Assembly: GCA_902615745.1 (NCBI GenBank)
Contig: CACMQB010000007.1
Span: 16,374-80,373 of the forward strand
Reading direction: 5' to 3'
DNA from: an uncultured Alphaproteobacteria bacterium
Lineage (GTDB): Bacteria; Pseudomonadota; Alphaproteobacteria; HIMB59; GCA-002718135
DNA: 64,000 bases
Made by a program: the position numbers and the translations under genes. The notes under the pieces were generated by a model. It was not told the origin of the DNA. It worked only from the letters and a program-made list of their open reading frames with translations, and made no database searches. Each line of letters starts with the position of its first letter. The first letter of the stretch is position 1. Below, piece after piece: positions 39,488-49,635 of this stretch.

Positions 39488-40810
39488 ATGTTTACTACAA
39501 AAAAAAGGACTTTTAATCAACATGATAATGAAAAAGAGAGTTTTTATAAATTTTCAGCACCTAATTTTTCTAATCAAAGTAAATTAAATGAGAATATTTC
39601 AACTGATGTATGTATTATTGGAGCTGGTTTAACAGGTATTTCTTCAGCATTAAATTTATCTAATCAAGGTTTATCAATAACGATTTTGGAAGCTAATAAA
39701 GTTGGATCTGGTGCTTCTGGTAGGAATGGTGGTCAACTAGGAATTGGAATGAGAAAAGATCAATTCTACTTAGAAAAAAAATTTGGTATTGAAAAAGCAA
39801 AATTTTTTTGGAAAGTTGGATTAGATGCTGTTTCAAATGTAGTTAATTTAATTGAAAAATACAAAATTGACTGTGCGCTTAGACAAGGTGTTCTTCATGT
39901 AGGCAACACAAAAAAAGATTATAAATATTTTCAAGATGAAATTGAACATATGCAGAAGAATTATAATTATAATAATTATGAATACTTTGACCACAATTCA
40001 ATAAGAGATGAAGTTAATAGTGACAGATATTTTTCTGGAATGCTTTTAAAGGATTCTTATCATTTAAACCCATTAAAATTGACATATGGTTTAGCGGAAC
40101 AGTGTTTAGCAAATGGTATAAAGATATATGAAAATTCTCCGGCTGATAAAATTGTTGATAATCAAAAAGAAGTTATAATTCACTCTGGAAAAAATATTAT
40201 TAAAGCAAAGAATGTAATTATTGGTTGCAATGGTTATCTTGACAATCTTTTAGGATCAAAGAGAAATTATTTTATGCCTATAAATAATTATATTATTGCA
40301 ACAGAACCTCTCGGAAAAGATCTGGCAAGTAAATTAATCAAAAGAAATTGTGGCGTAATAGATTCTAGATTTATGATTGATTATTATAGATTTTCAGAAG
40401 ACTACAGACTTCTTTTTGGAGGACCTGAAACAATTACATCCCATTTTGTAAAAGATGCAAAGAGTTTTGTCTCTAAACGAATGTATAAAGTTTTTCCTGA
40501 ATTAAAAAAATTTAAAATTGAATTTTCTTGGGGAGGTACCTTGGCAATATCGATTAATAGATTGCCTATTTTTGGAACTATAATGAATCAAAAGTTATAT
40601 TATGCTCATGCTTACTCTGGGCATGGGTTAGCTATGAGTATTATGGGAGGAAAAATGGTAGCTGAAAAAATTTTAAATAAATCAAATAATTTTGATATGT
40701 TTGAGCAAATTAATCATTTTAAAATTCCAGGTGGCAACATGTTTAGAAGACCATTGTATTCTTCAGCTATTATTTATTATAGGTTAATGGATTATTTAAA
40801 TAGATTGTAA
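39488..40810 (+). CDS. puuB: FAD-dependent oxidoreductase, probable gamma-glutamylputrescine oxidase
   Basis: DVCIIGAGLTGISSALNLSNQGLSITILEANKVGSGASGRNGGQLGIGMR; YRFSEDYRLLFGG; AHAYSGHGLAMSIMGGKMVAE. Confidence 0.87.
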   Translation: MFTTKKRTFNQHDNEKESFYKFSAPNFSNQSKLNENISTDVCIIGAGLTGISSALNLSNQGLSITILEANKVGSGASGRNGGQLGIGMRKDQFYLEKKFGIEKAKFFWKVGLDAVSNVVNLIEKYKIDCALRQGVLHVGNTKKDYKYFQDEIEHMQKNYNYNNYEYFDHNSIRDEVNSDRYFSGMLLKDSYHLNPLKLTYGLAEQCLANGIKIYENSPADKIVDNQKEVIIHSGKNIIKAKNVIIGCNGYLDNLLGSKRNYFMPINNYIIATEPLGKDLASKLIKRNCGVIDSRFMIDYYRFSEDYRLLFGGPETITSHFVKDAKSFVSKRMYKVFPELKKFKIEFSWGGTLAISINRLPIFGTIMNQKLYYAHAYSGHGLAMSIMGGKMVAEKILNKSNNFDMFEQINHFKIPGGNMFRRPLYSSAIIYYRLMDYLNRL

Positions 40811-41728
40811 TTACTTAATTGCTCTTCTTAATCTGTCATTTATAGTTTTGCCAAGACCTTTATCAGGTATTTCTACTACAGCAATTTTTTTGCATCTACT
40901 TTGATCTAATTTATGAAGATAATGATAAAAATTTTTTGCTGCTTCATTTAAATTTTTTTTATTACTCAAATTTAAATTAATTATTTTAGATTTTAATTTA
41001 TTATTGCCAAAATTTAATAAACCTTCATTTTTTAGTATTCTCCTAACATTCATTCTTATTGGCTTTAAAGTTGAGTAATGTTTTTTTAAATTACCAGGAG
41101 AAATAGATGATTTCTTTTTAATTTTTACTTTTGCATATTTATTTAGCTCTTCAACAGTTATGCTGCCATATCTTAATACTTCAATTTCATTATTGGTATC
41201 AATTCTAACAACTGTGGACTCTAGTCCATGAGAAGACTGTTTATCTTTTAAAACAAATATTTTTTTTACTAGAATAGGATCGATATCCATAATATTGGTT
41301 ACGGAAGTTCTTTCTGACAGATTAGCACTAGGGGCTGCAATAGGTAGGTCAAATAAAGTAATTAATTTTTTAGCCAATTTATTACTGGGAATTCTGCAGC
41401 CAACTAAAGTTGAGTTGTTAGAGACTAATTTTGATATTTTAGAATTTTTCTTTTTTTTTAATATTATTGTCAAAGGACCAGGCCAGAATTTTGAACCTAA
41501 TTTTTTTTCAAATTTATTTAAAATAAAATATTTTTCTATTTGTTTAATACTTTTAAAGTGACAGATAATTGGATTACTTCGTGGTCTTTTTTTTACTTTA
41601 AAAATAGATTTTACAGCCTCATCATTTGTTGCATCTGCTCCAAGACCAAATACTGTTTCTGTGGGAAAAATTACAAGTTCTCCACTGCTTAATAAATTTT
41701 TTGCAATATCTAACTTATTTTTTTTCAT
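40811..41728 (-). CDS. L-threonylcarbamoyladenylate synthase (Sua5/YrdC/YciO family)
   Basis: GELVIFPTETVFGLGADATNDEAVKSIFKVKKRPRSNPIICH, PAAPSANLSE, HGLESTVVRID, plus C-terminal Sua5-like region. Confidence 0.92.
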   Translation of the reverse strand: MKKNKLDIAKNLLSSGELVIFPTETVFGLGADATNDEAVKSIFKVKKRPRSNPIICHFKSIKQIEKYFILNKFEKKLGSKFWPGPLTIILKKKKNSKISKLVSNNSTLVGCRIPSNKLAKKLITLFDLPIAAPSANLSERTSVTNIMDIDPILVKKIFVLKDKQSSHGLESTVVRIDTNNEIEVLRYGSITVEELNKYAKVKIKKKSSISPGNLKKHYSTLKPIRMNVRRILKNEGLLNFGNNKLKSKIINLNLSNKKNLNEAAKNFYHYLHKLDQSRCKKIAVVEIPDKGLGKTINDRLRRAIK

Positions 41729-41779
41729 ATTTTTTTATAAAATGTTTCCATCTATCTTTAAAATAGTTATTATCAATAC

Positions 41780-42418
41780 TTGTATATGGGAAAAGTTATA
41801 GCATTTTCGAATCAAAAAGGTGGTTCAGGTAAATCGACTCTTTCAGCAAATTTATCAGTTTTGTGGAGCAATAGTGGTTACAAAGTAGCTGTCATAGATG
41901 CTGATGCACAAAAAAGTCTATCATATTGGCTTGAAGCAAGAAAATCTTATTATGGTGAAGATGATATTGGAATAACTCAATTAAATTTTGATATAAGGAA
42001 TTTAATAGATGAAATTAAAGCCATAAAAAGAAAGTACGACTTTATAATAATTGATAGCCCTCCATCTATAACTTTTGAAACAATGCAGGTTGTAAAAGCT
42101 TCTGATAGGGTATTTGTTCCAGTACAACCAAGTCCAGTAGACTTAATGGCTACACTTCCTTTTTTAAAAATTGCAAAACAAGAAAGAAAAAATCCAATAA
42201 TTATTCTTAATAGAGTGATGCCGAGAGCAAAATTAACTGACGCAATGATTTTACGTTTAAGATATGCTGGTGCTAAAATTGCTCGCTCCCGACTGTCTAG
42301 CAAAGTATTATTTGCAGAAACATTCTCAGTTGGAAGGGGTGTAGTAGATATAAGCGTTACATCAGATGCTTCAAAAGAAATAATTAATGTTGGAAACGAA
42401 ATTTTAAGAAATTTCTAA
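41780..42418 (+). CDS. ParA/MinD-family ATPase (orphan, no adjacent parB)
   Basis: AFSNQKGGSGKSTLSANLSVLW deviant Walker A; DFIIIDSPPS Walker B. Confidence 0.9.
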   Translation: MYMGKVIAFSNQKGGSGKSTLSANLSVLWSNSGYKVAVIDADAQKSLSYWLEARKSYYGEDDIGITQLNFDIRNLIDEIKAIKRKYDFIIIDSPPSITFETMQVVKASDRVFVPVQPSPVDLMATLPFLKIAKQERKNPIIILNRVMPRAKLTDAMILRLRYAGAKIARSRLSSKVLFAETFSVGRGVVDISVTSDASKEIINVGNEILRNF

Positions 42419-42422
42419 CTTA

Positions 42423-43721
42423 ATGTCTGATATCACAACTGTTATACTTGCTGCAGGCAATAGTACGAGATTTAAAGCAAGTAAATCAAAGCTTGTTTAT
42501 CCATTATGCGGGTTACCAATTGTTTCACATATTTTTAATATTGCAAAAAAAATATCTGGTAAAAATATATTAGTTGTATCTAATGAAAAAAATAAAGAAG
42601 AATTAAAGTTAATATTAAATACCTCAAAGTTAGTTGTTCAAAAAAAACAAAAAGGAACCGCTGATGCAATTGAGCAAGTTAAAAAATATGTTAAATCAAA
42701 AAATATTTTAATTTTATTTGGTGATACACCTTTAGTTGAAGTTAAAGATATACGAAAACTAGTAAGTAAATTTAAAAAAAGTAAAGCGAAAGCTTCATTA
42801 GTTGCATTTAATACTTCAGAACCACATGGTTATGGCAGGTTACTAGTAAATAACAACCATGTTGAAGAAATAATTGAGCAAATCAATTTAAAACCTGAAC
42901 AAAAAAAAATCAATTTATGTAATTCTGGTATTTTGATAGCAAATACTAAATTATTATTTGATAATTTAAAAAATATTAAAGAAAATAAAATTAAAAAAGA
43001 AAGATATCTTCCTGATATATGCAAAATTTTTTCAAAAAAAAATATTCCTATCAATTATATTGAGTGCAACAAAGAAACAATGTTGGGCATAAATACATTG
43101 GATGATTTTAACGTTGTACAAAATATCTTGCAAAAAAAATATGTAAAAAATTTTATAAACAATGGAGTCAATTTTTTAAAACCCAATACTTGTTATTTAA
43201 GTTATGACACCAAAATTGAACCTACTGTTACAATTGAAAGCAATGTTACAATAAAGGAAAAAACAATTATAAAAAAAGGTTCAATAATTAAAAGTAATTC
43301 ATACTTAGAAGAGGTTACAATAGATGAAAATTCACATATTGGTCCAAGTGCTAGATTAAGACCAAAAACAAAAATCGGAAAAAAATCAAAGATTGGTAAC
43401 TTTGTTGAAATAAAAAATTCTAAAATTGGAAATAATGTTTCTATTGCCCATCTTTCATATGTTGGAGATTCAGAAATAGGAAATAATGTGAATATAGGTG
43501 CCGGCACAATAACTTGTAACTATGATGGAAAGAAAAAACACAAAACGATAATAAAAGATAATGTATTTATAGGTTCAAATACATCACTCATTGCTCCAGT
43601 TGTAATTGAGTCTAAATCTAGAATTGGCGCAGGTAGTGTTATCACTAAAAATATTCCCAAAAGTTCACTTGCTATTGAAAGATCAGCCTTAAAAATTCTA
43701 AGAAATAAAAGATCTAAATAA
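42423..43721 (+). CDS. glmU: Bifunctional UDP-N-acetylglucosamine pyrophosphorylase / glucosamine-1-phosphate acetyltransferase
   Basis: VILAAGNSTRFKASKSKLVYPLCG; LRPKTKIGKKSKIGNFVEIKNSKIGNN; NIGAGTITCNYDGKKKHKTIIKDNVFIGSN. Confidence 0.95.
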   Translation: MSDITTVILAAGNSTRFKASKSKLVYPLCGLPIVSHIFNIAKKISGKNILVVSNEKNKEELKLILNTSKLVVQKKQKGTADAIEQVKKYVKSKNILILFGDTPLVEVKDIRKLVSKFKKSKAKASLVAFNTSEPHGYGRLLVNNNHVEEIIEQINLKPEQKKINLCNSGILIANTKLLFDNLKNIKENKIKKERYLPDICKIFSKKNIPINYIECNKETMLGINTLDDFNVVQNILQKKYVKNFINNGVNFLKPNTCYLSYDTKIEPTVTIESNVTIKEKTIIKKGSIIKSNSYLEEVTIDENSHIGPSARLRPKTKIGKKSKIGNFVEIKNSKIGNNVSIAHLSYVGDSEIGNNVNIGAGTITCNYDGKKKHKTIIKDNVFIGSNTSLIAPVVIESKSRIGAGSVITKNIPKSSLAIERSALKILRNKRSK

Positions 43722-43768
43722 TAACCCTTGTTTCAAGATATATTAGGGTTTATGAGCCTTTTCAAATT

Positions 43769-45142
43769 ATGAGCGATAAATGGTCACCAAATAGTTGGAG
43801 AAATAAAAATGCTCTTCATATGCCTAACTATCAGAATGAAGATCATCTTAATAAAACTCTAAATGAAATTTCCAAATATCCACCTTTAGTTTTTGCTGGA
43901 GAAGCGAGACTATTAAAAAAGAAACTTGGAGAAGTTTCAAACGGAAATGCTTTTTTATTACAAGGTGGAGATTGTGCAGAAAGTTTTGCAGATTTTCATC
44001 CAGATAATATTAGAGATACATTTAAAGTTATTTTACAAATGGCTGTTGTATTAACGTTTGGCGCTTCTTGTCCAATTGTTAAAGTAGGAAGAATTGCTGG
44101 ACAGTTTGCAAAGCCAAGATCATCTGCCACAGAAGTTATTAATGATTTAGAACTTGAGTCTTATAAAGGCGATATAATTAATGGGATAGACTTCAATCAA
44201 AAAGACAGAGATCCTAATCCAGATAGATTAATTCAAGCCTACAATCAGTCTGCATCTACACTTAATCTTTTAAGAGCTTTTTCTCAGGGCGGTTTTGCCA
44301 ATTTAAATAAAATACATCAATGGAACCTAAATTTTGTTAAAGGTGAGAATGCTGCTAAATTTAGAGAGATATCTTCTAGAATTGACGAATGCTTATCTTT
44401 TATGGAGGCATGTGGAATAAATGGAAACAGTGTAAGACAATTAAATGAAACAGACTTCTTTACAAGTCATGAAGCTTTACTTCTTCAATATGAGGAAGCA
44501 TTAACAAGAATAGATAGTACTTCAGGTAAGTGGTACGATGTTTCAGCTCATATGTTGTGGGTAGGTGACAGAACACGACAACTTGATGGAGCACATATTG
44601 AATTTTTAAGAGGTATTGAGAACCCTATAGGTATTAAAGTGGGTCCAAGCACAAAGACAGAAGAACTATTAAAGATATTAGATGTGTTAAATCCAAATAA
44701 TGAAGCTGGAAAAATAACGCTGATATGTAGAATGGGTCATGAAAAAGTTAGTGGAATACTTCCAAAAATAATTAGATCAGTTAATTCAGCTGGTAAAAAT
44801 GTTGTTTGGACTTGCGACCCCATGCATGGAAATACTATCAAATCTAACACGGGTTTTAAAACTAGACCATTAAAAGATATAATTTCTGAAATTCAGCAAT
44901 TTTTTCAAATTCACAGAAGCGAAGGAACATATCCAGGCGGCGTCCATTTAGAAATGACTGGTCAAGATGTTACAGAATGTATGGGAGGTCTTCAAGAAAT
45001 AACAGATGAAGATCTAAAAAATAGATATCATACATATTGTGATCCGAGACTAAATGCCTCGCAGTCTCTAGAATTGGCTTTTTTATTATCAGATTTTTTA
45101 AAAGAAGAAAAATTACTCTCAAAGCAATCTTCAAATTTATAA
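43769..45142 (+). CDS. Class II 3-deoxy-7-phosphoheptulonate synthase (DAHP synthase)
   Basis: LLQGGDCAESFADF, GRIAGQFAKPRS, WVGDRTRQLDGAHIEFLRGIENPIGIKVGPS, CDPMHGNTI, GGVHLEMTGQDVTECMGG. Confidence 0.95.
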   Translation: MSDKWSPNSWRNKNALHMPNYQNEDHLNKTLNEISKYPPLVFAGEARLLKKKLGEVSNGNAFLLQGGDCAESFADFHPDNIRDTFKVILQMAVVLTFGASCPIVKVGRIAGQFAKPRSSATEVINDLELESYKGDIINGIDFNQKDRDPNPDRLIQAYNQSASTLNLLRAFSQGGFANLNKIHQWNLNFVKGENAAKFREISSRIDECLSFMEACGINGNSVRQLNETDFFTSHEALLLQYEEALTRIDSTSGKWYDVSAHMLWVGDRTRQLDGAHIEFLRGIENPIGIKVGPSTKTEELLKILDVLNPNNEAGKITLICRMGHEKVSGILPKIIRSVNSAGKNVVWTCDPMHGNTIKSNTGFKTRPLKDIISEIQQFFQIHRSEGTYPGGVHLEMTGQDVTECMGGLQEITDEDLKNRYHTYCDPRLNASQSLELAFLLSDFLKEEKLLSKQSSNL

Positions 45143-45163
45143 ATTTATATTTATATATTACTT

Positions 45164-45904
45164 ATGAATTCAAAAGATAAAATCGTTTATATTTCTAATT
45201 GGATTAAAGATTACGCTAAATCTATAAATAATAATCCAACTACACTAGTAATTGGAGTGTCAGGAGGAGTTGACTCAGCTCTTACTAGCACCTTATGTGC
45301 TCAAACTGGTTTAAAAACTATAGCTGTTTCAATGCCTATTAAGCAAAATTCATCACAACATGATTTAAGTTTAAGACATTTAGAATTCTTAGAGCAAAAT
45401 TACCCAAATGTAGAAACAAAAATAATCGAGCTAGATAATGTTTTTAAAACATTTCAAAATACGATGCAAAATTTTGATAGTGAGTTAGCTTTTGCAAATT
45501 CAAGATCTAGACTAAGGATGGTAACTCTATACCAAATAGCTCAAAGTAATAATGGTATAGTTGTTGGCACTGGAAATAAAGTTGAAGATTTTGGTGTTGG
45601 ATTTTATACAAAATATGGTGATGGAGGCGTAGATATATCGCCAATAGCAGATTGTACTAAAACTGAGGTGTGGGAATTAGCCGAAGAAATTGGGGTTATA
45701 AAAGATATTATTAGCGCAGCACCGACAGATGGTTTATGGGATGATAGTAGAAATGATGAAAGCCAGCTTGGTCTTTCATATAAGCAATTAGAAGAAGCAA
45801 TGGAAAATAAGTCTAGTGAATACTACAGTAGATACGAAGAAATTAGAAAGCCAAATCTTCATAAGATGAAGCCTATTCCCGTTTGCGAAATTCCTAAAGA
45901 ATAA
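45164..45904 (+). CDS. nadE: NAD+ synthetase (ammonia-dependent, no glutaminase domain)
   Basis: LVIGVSGGVDSALTSTLC PP-loop; VGTGNKVEDFGVGFYTKYGDGGVDISPIAD. Confidence 0.92.
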   Translation: MNSKDKIVYISNWIKDYAKSINNNPTTLVIGVSGGVDSALTSTLCAQTGLKTIAVSMPIKQNSSQHDLSLRHLEFLEQNYPNVETKIIELDNVFKTFQNTMQNFDSELAFANSRSRLRMVTLYQIAQSNNGIVVGTGNKVEDFGVGFYTKYGDGGVDISPIADCTKTEVWELAEEIGVIKDIISAAPTDGLWDDSRNDESQLGLSYKQLEEAMENKSSEYYSRYEEIRKPNLHKMKPIPVCEIPKE

Positions 45905-45905
45905 T

Positions 45906-47240
45906 ATGAAGTGTAGGTTCGCTCCTAGCCCTACAGGAAAAATACATATCGGTAATGCTAGATCAGCAATTTTGAATTGGATTTTTTGTCAAAAAAATCA
46001 AGGTGAGTTTGTATTAAGAATTGATGATACTGATGCCAATAGGAGTTCTAAAGAATTTGAGAAAAGTATCAAAGATGATCTTAAATGGCTTGGATTAAAT
46101 TGGAGTTACACTTTTAATCAGTCCTCTAGACAACATATTTACAATGAGAAAATCCAAATTCTAAAACAAAAGAAAAGACTTTATCCATGTTTTGAAACAG
46201 AAGAGGAATTAGCTTTAAAGAAAAAATCTTTGTTATCATCTGGGAAACCACCTATTTATGATAGATCATCATTAAATCTAAGTGATGAAGAAGTAGAAAA
46301 AAAAATAAAATCTGGAATCCAACCTCATTGGAGATTCAAATTAGATCATGAAAATATTAGTTGGAAAGATATTATTAAAGGAGACGTTTCATTTGATGCA
46401 AAAAATTTGAGTGATCCTGTTTTAATTAGAGCTGATGGAACATTGTTATACCATTTACCTTCAGTCATTGATGATATTGAAGAAAAAATTACACATATTA
46501 TTAGGGGGGAGGATCACATAGCTAATACTGCCTATCATATTCAAGTTTTTAAAGCTCTTGAATCTTCTATTCCATCATTTGCTCATCATCCATTCTTAGT
46601 TGATGAAACTGGTAAGGGTTTTAGCAAAAGACTTGGAAGTCTTTCAATTGAAAATTTTAGAGACGAAGGATATGAAAATATATCGTTACTTAATTATTTT
46701 CTTTTTATTGGTTCGAGCAGTAATATTGATCCAATCAAAGATTTAAATGAAATAGTAAAAAAATTTGATATTCAAAGCTTATCTAGATCCTCTGCTAAAT
46801 TTTCAATTGTATCCTTAAGAAATCTTAATGAAAATACCATTAAATTATTTAATTATAATGAGATTAGTCATAAGTTAAAAAATATAAAATCAAATTTTCA
46901 AAAAGAGAGTTTTTGGCGTTTTATTAAAAATAATATTTCATTTATTAAACAAGCTAAAGAATGGGAAGAAGTAATTACAAAAATAAATAATGCTAAAGAT
47001 TTAAATATTGATGATAATTTTATTAATACGGCAGTTGATGAATTACCTGAGGATCCTTTTGATGAAACAACATGGGATCATTGGACATCAAAAATTAACA
47101 AAAAAACTGGGCTTAAAGGAAAAGATTTATTTATGCCTTTGAGGTTGATTTTGACAGGAAAATCTCATGGACCCGAATTAAAATATCTACTACCATTATT
47201 TGATAGAGACGAAATCTTGCAAAAACTTGGAAAAATCTAG
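45906..47240 (+). CDS. gltX: Glutamyl-tRNA synthetase
   Basis: FAPSPTGKIHIGNARSAILNW (HIGH), DDTDANRS, FSKRLGS (KMSKS-like). Confidence 0.93.
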   Translation: MKCRFAPSPTGKIHIGNARSAILNWIFCQKNQGEFVLRIDDTDANRSSKEFEKSIKDDLKWLGLNWSYTFNQSSRQHIYNEKIQILKQKKRLYPCFETEEELALKKKSLLSSGKPPIYDRSSLNLSDEEVEKKIKSGIQPHWRFKLDHENISWKDIIKGDVSFDAKNLSDPVLIRADGTLLYHLPSVIDDIEEKITHIIRGEDHIANTAYHIQVFKALESSIPSFAHHPFLVDETGKGFSKRLGSLSIENFRDEGYENISLLNYFLFIGSSSNIDPIKDLNEIVKKFDIQSLSRSSAKFSIVSLRNLNENTIKLFNYNEISHKLKNIKSNFQKESFWRFIKNNISFIKQAKEWEEVITKINNAKDLNIDDNFINTAVDELPEDPFDETTWDHWTSKINKKTGLKGKDLFMPLRLILTGKSHGPELKYLLPLFDRDEILQKLGKI

Positions 47241-47278
47241 TAAATTTAAATTTATACTCTATTAGCGATCTAATAATT

Positions 47279-48865
47279 ATGGAAGATAAAGTATATTTAT
47301 TTGATACCACACTTAGAGATGGTCAGCAAACAACAGGAGTTAATTTTTCTGTTAGTGATAAAATGAATATATCCCAATATCTTGATGATTTAGGAATAGA
47401 TTACATTGAAGGTGGATGGCCGGGAGCAAATCCTACAGATAATGATTTTTTTTCAAGAAATACAAAATTTTCAAAAAGTAAATTAACTGCCTTTGGTATG
47501 ACAAGAAGACCAGGTAGAAGTGCAGATAACGATCCAGGATTAAATGCACTTATTAATTCAAGCGCAAGTTGTGTTTGTATTGTAGGTAAATCTTCATCAT
47601 TTCATGTAAAAAATGCTTTAGAAATATCTGAAGATGAAAATTTAAAAATGATCAGTGATAGTATTCAATCAATAAAAAATAAAAACAAAGAGCCAATTTT
47701 TGATGCAGAACATTTTTTTGATGGCTTTAAAGAAAATAAAGAATTTGCATTGAATTGTATTAAAGCAGCCTATGAGGCTGGTGCAAGATGGGTTGTTCTT
47801 TGTGATACAAATGGGGGAACTCTTCCAGATGAAATTTACAATATTGTTTCAGAAGTAGTAAAAGTTATACCAGGTCAAAATGTTGGTATACATGCTCACA
47901 ATGATACTGATAATGCAGTTGCAAATGCATTAGCAGCTATTAATGCTGGAGCAAGACAGATACAGGGAACTATTAACGGTTTAGGAGAAAGATGTGGAAA
48001 TACTAATTTAATTTCCTTAATTCCATCTTTGGTTTTAAAAACAAAATATAAAACAAACATTTCAAAAGATAAATTAAAAAATTTAATTCATATTTCTAGA
48101 ACATTAAATGATATTCTTAACATGCCTTCAAGAAAAAATGCTCCATATGTTGGAGATCATGCTTTTTCTCATAAAGGTGGATTGCATGCATCTGCAATAG
48201 AAAAAAATTCCTCAACTTATGAACATATTGAACCAGAAATAGTTGGTAATTCCAGGAACGTCGTAATTTCTAATCAAGCAGGAAGATCTAATATATTAAA
48301 TCAATTAAATAAGATTAATATTAATTTGTCTAAAAATGAAATTAACAATATCTTAGAGATTATCAAGGAAAAAGAATCAGAGGGTTATTCATTTGATACT
48401 GCTTTAGCTAGTTTTGAATTATTAGTAAGACGTCACCTCGGTCATTTTGAGGATTTTTATAACTTAGAAAAATTTAGAGTCACAGATGAAAGAAGGTGGA
48501 ATGCTAAAGGTAAAATTGTAACCGAAGCAGAGGCTACAGTATTTTTAAAAGTTAAAGAGTCAAATATGATGACAGTGGGTACTGGAAATGGTCCAGTAAA
48601 TGCTATTGATAGTGCATTAAGAAAAGCTCTAATTGATTATTATCCTAATCTCAAAGATTTAAAGTTAACTGATTACAAAGTTATGATTCTTTCATCAGAA
48701 AAAGGCACTGGTGCTATCACGAGAGTTTTAATTGAATCATCTGATTCTACTAATACACATTGGACAACTATTGGCGTATCTCCAAATATAATTGATGCAT
48801 CTTATAGTGCTATTTTTGATAGCATTACTTTTAAGTTGTTTAATGATTCAAAGAATAAAAATTGA
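47279..48865 (+). CDS. cimA: (R)-citramalate synthase
   Basis: LFDTTLRDGQQTTGVNFSVSDKMNI, YIEGGWPGANPTDNDFF, CDTNGGTLP, IHAHNDTDNAVANALAAINAGARQIQGTINGLGERCGN; C-terminal LeuA dimer domain. Confidence 0.9.
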   Translation: MEDKVYLFDTTLRDGQQTTGVNFSVSDKMNISQYLDDLGIDYIEGGWPGANPTDNDFFSRNTKFSKSKLTAFGMTRRPGRSADNDPGLNALINSSASCVCIVGKSSSFHVKNALEISEDENLKMISDSIQSIKNKNKEPIFDAEHFFDGFKENKEFALNCIKAAYEAGARWVVLCDTNGGTLPDEIYNIVSEVVKVIPGQNVGIHAHNDTDNAVANALAAINAGARQIQGTINGLGERCGNTNLISLIPSLVLKTKYKTNISKDKLKNLIHISRTLNDILNMPSRKNAPYVGDHAFSHKGGLHASAIEKNSSTYEHIEPEIVGNSRNVVISNQAGRSNILNQLNKININLSKNEINNILEIIKEKESEGYSFDTALASFELLVRRHLGHFEDFYNLEKFRVTDERRWNAKGKIVTEAEATVFLKVKESNMMTVGTGNGPVNAIDSALRKALIDYYPNLKDLKLTDYKVMILSSEKGTGAITRVLIESSDSTNTHWTTIGVSPNIIDASYSAIFDSITFKLFNDSKNKN

Positions 48866-49572
48866 CTTCAAAAAATCCAAGCATAATTTTAGTTAGACCT
48901 CAACTTCCTGAAAATATTGGAATGGTTGCTCGTGTAATGCACAACTTTGGTCTAAAGGATCTAATTGTTGTTTCGCCAAGAAATAATTGGTTAAACAATA
49001 AATCAATAAATGCAGCAAAAAAAGCAACTAAAATTATTAACAATATTAAAGTTTATGATGATTTAGAAATTGCACTTTCTAACTTTTCTTATGTTGTGGC
49101 CACGACTAATAGAAAAAGATATTTGGAAAAAAATTCTACTAACGATTTTAAATTTATTAAAAGAAAAATTATTGTTAATAAAAAAACAGCAATACTTTTT
49201 GGCCCTGAAAATTCAGGACTTTCAAATGAGGATTTGAGATTATCTGATATTATTTTTACTATTGAAACAAGTAGTAAAAATAATTCATTAAACCTTTCTC
49301 ATGCAGTTACTGTTTTAAGTCATAAATTATTTGAATTGAATAATTTTAAAATCACTAATTCAACTTCAATTGAAAAGGATAATATTAGTAAATATCAATT
49401 ATCTAAGTTCTTAAATTATATGATTGAGAAACTTGAAAATAAAAAATTTTTTACTCCAAAAGAAAAAAAAGAAAGTATGAAAAATAATATTTATAGCATT
49501 TTCACAAAAATCCCTTTCACAAAGAAAGAATTGCAGACTTTATGGGGAATTACAAAAAAACTTAATAAATAA
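48862..49572 (+). CDS. SpoU/TrmH-family RNA methyltransferase (TrmJ-like)
   Basis: IILVRPQLPENIGMVARVMHNFGLKDLIVVSPRN; ILFGPENSGLSNEDL; NLSHAVTVLSHKLFE. Confidence 0.9.
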   Translation: MTSKNPSIILVRPQLPENIGMVARVMHNFGLKDLIVVSPRNNWLNNKSINAAKKATKIINNIKVYDDLEIALSNFSYVVATTNRKRYLEKNSTNDFKFIKRKIIVNKKTAILFGPENSGLSNEDLRLSDIIFTIETSSKNNSLNLSHAVTVLSHKLFELNNFKITNSTSIEKDNISKYQLSKFLNYMIEKLENKKFFTPKEKKESMKNNIYSIFTKIPFTKKELQTLWGITKKLNK

Positions 49573-49595
49573 GCCAAAAATTGAGTATATTAAAT

Positions 49596-49623
49596 TTGAC
49601 ATAGTACTTTAAATCACTATATA
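49596..49623 (+). promoter_or_regulatory. Predicted sigma70 promoter for rpsD (TTGACA-N16-TATATA)
   Basis: Perfect -35 TTGACA at 49596-49601, TATATA -10 at 49618-49623, 12 nt before the ATG at 49636. Confidence 0.65.
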
Positions 49624-49635
49624 CCCCTCATAATA

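Noticed and set aside
43724-43756. AACCCT...AGGGTT weak stem after glmU, considered as a terminator
   Set aside because: Only about 6 bp, large loop and no U-tract; not supportable.
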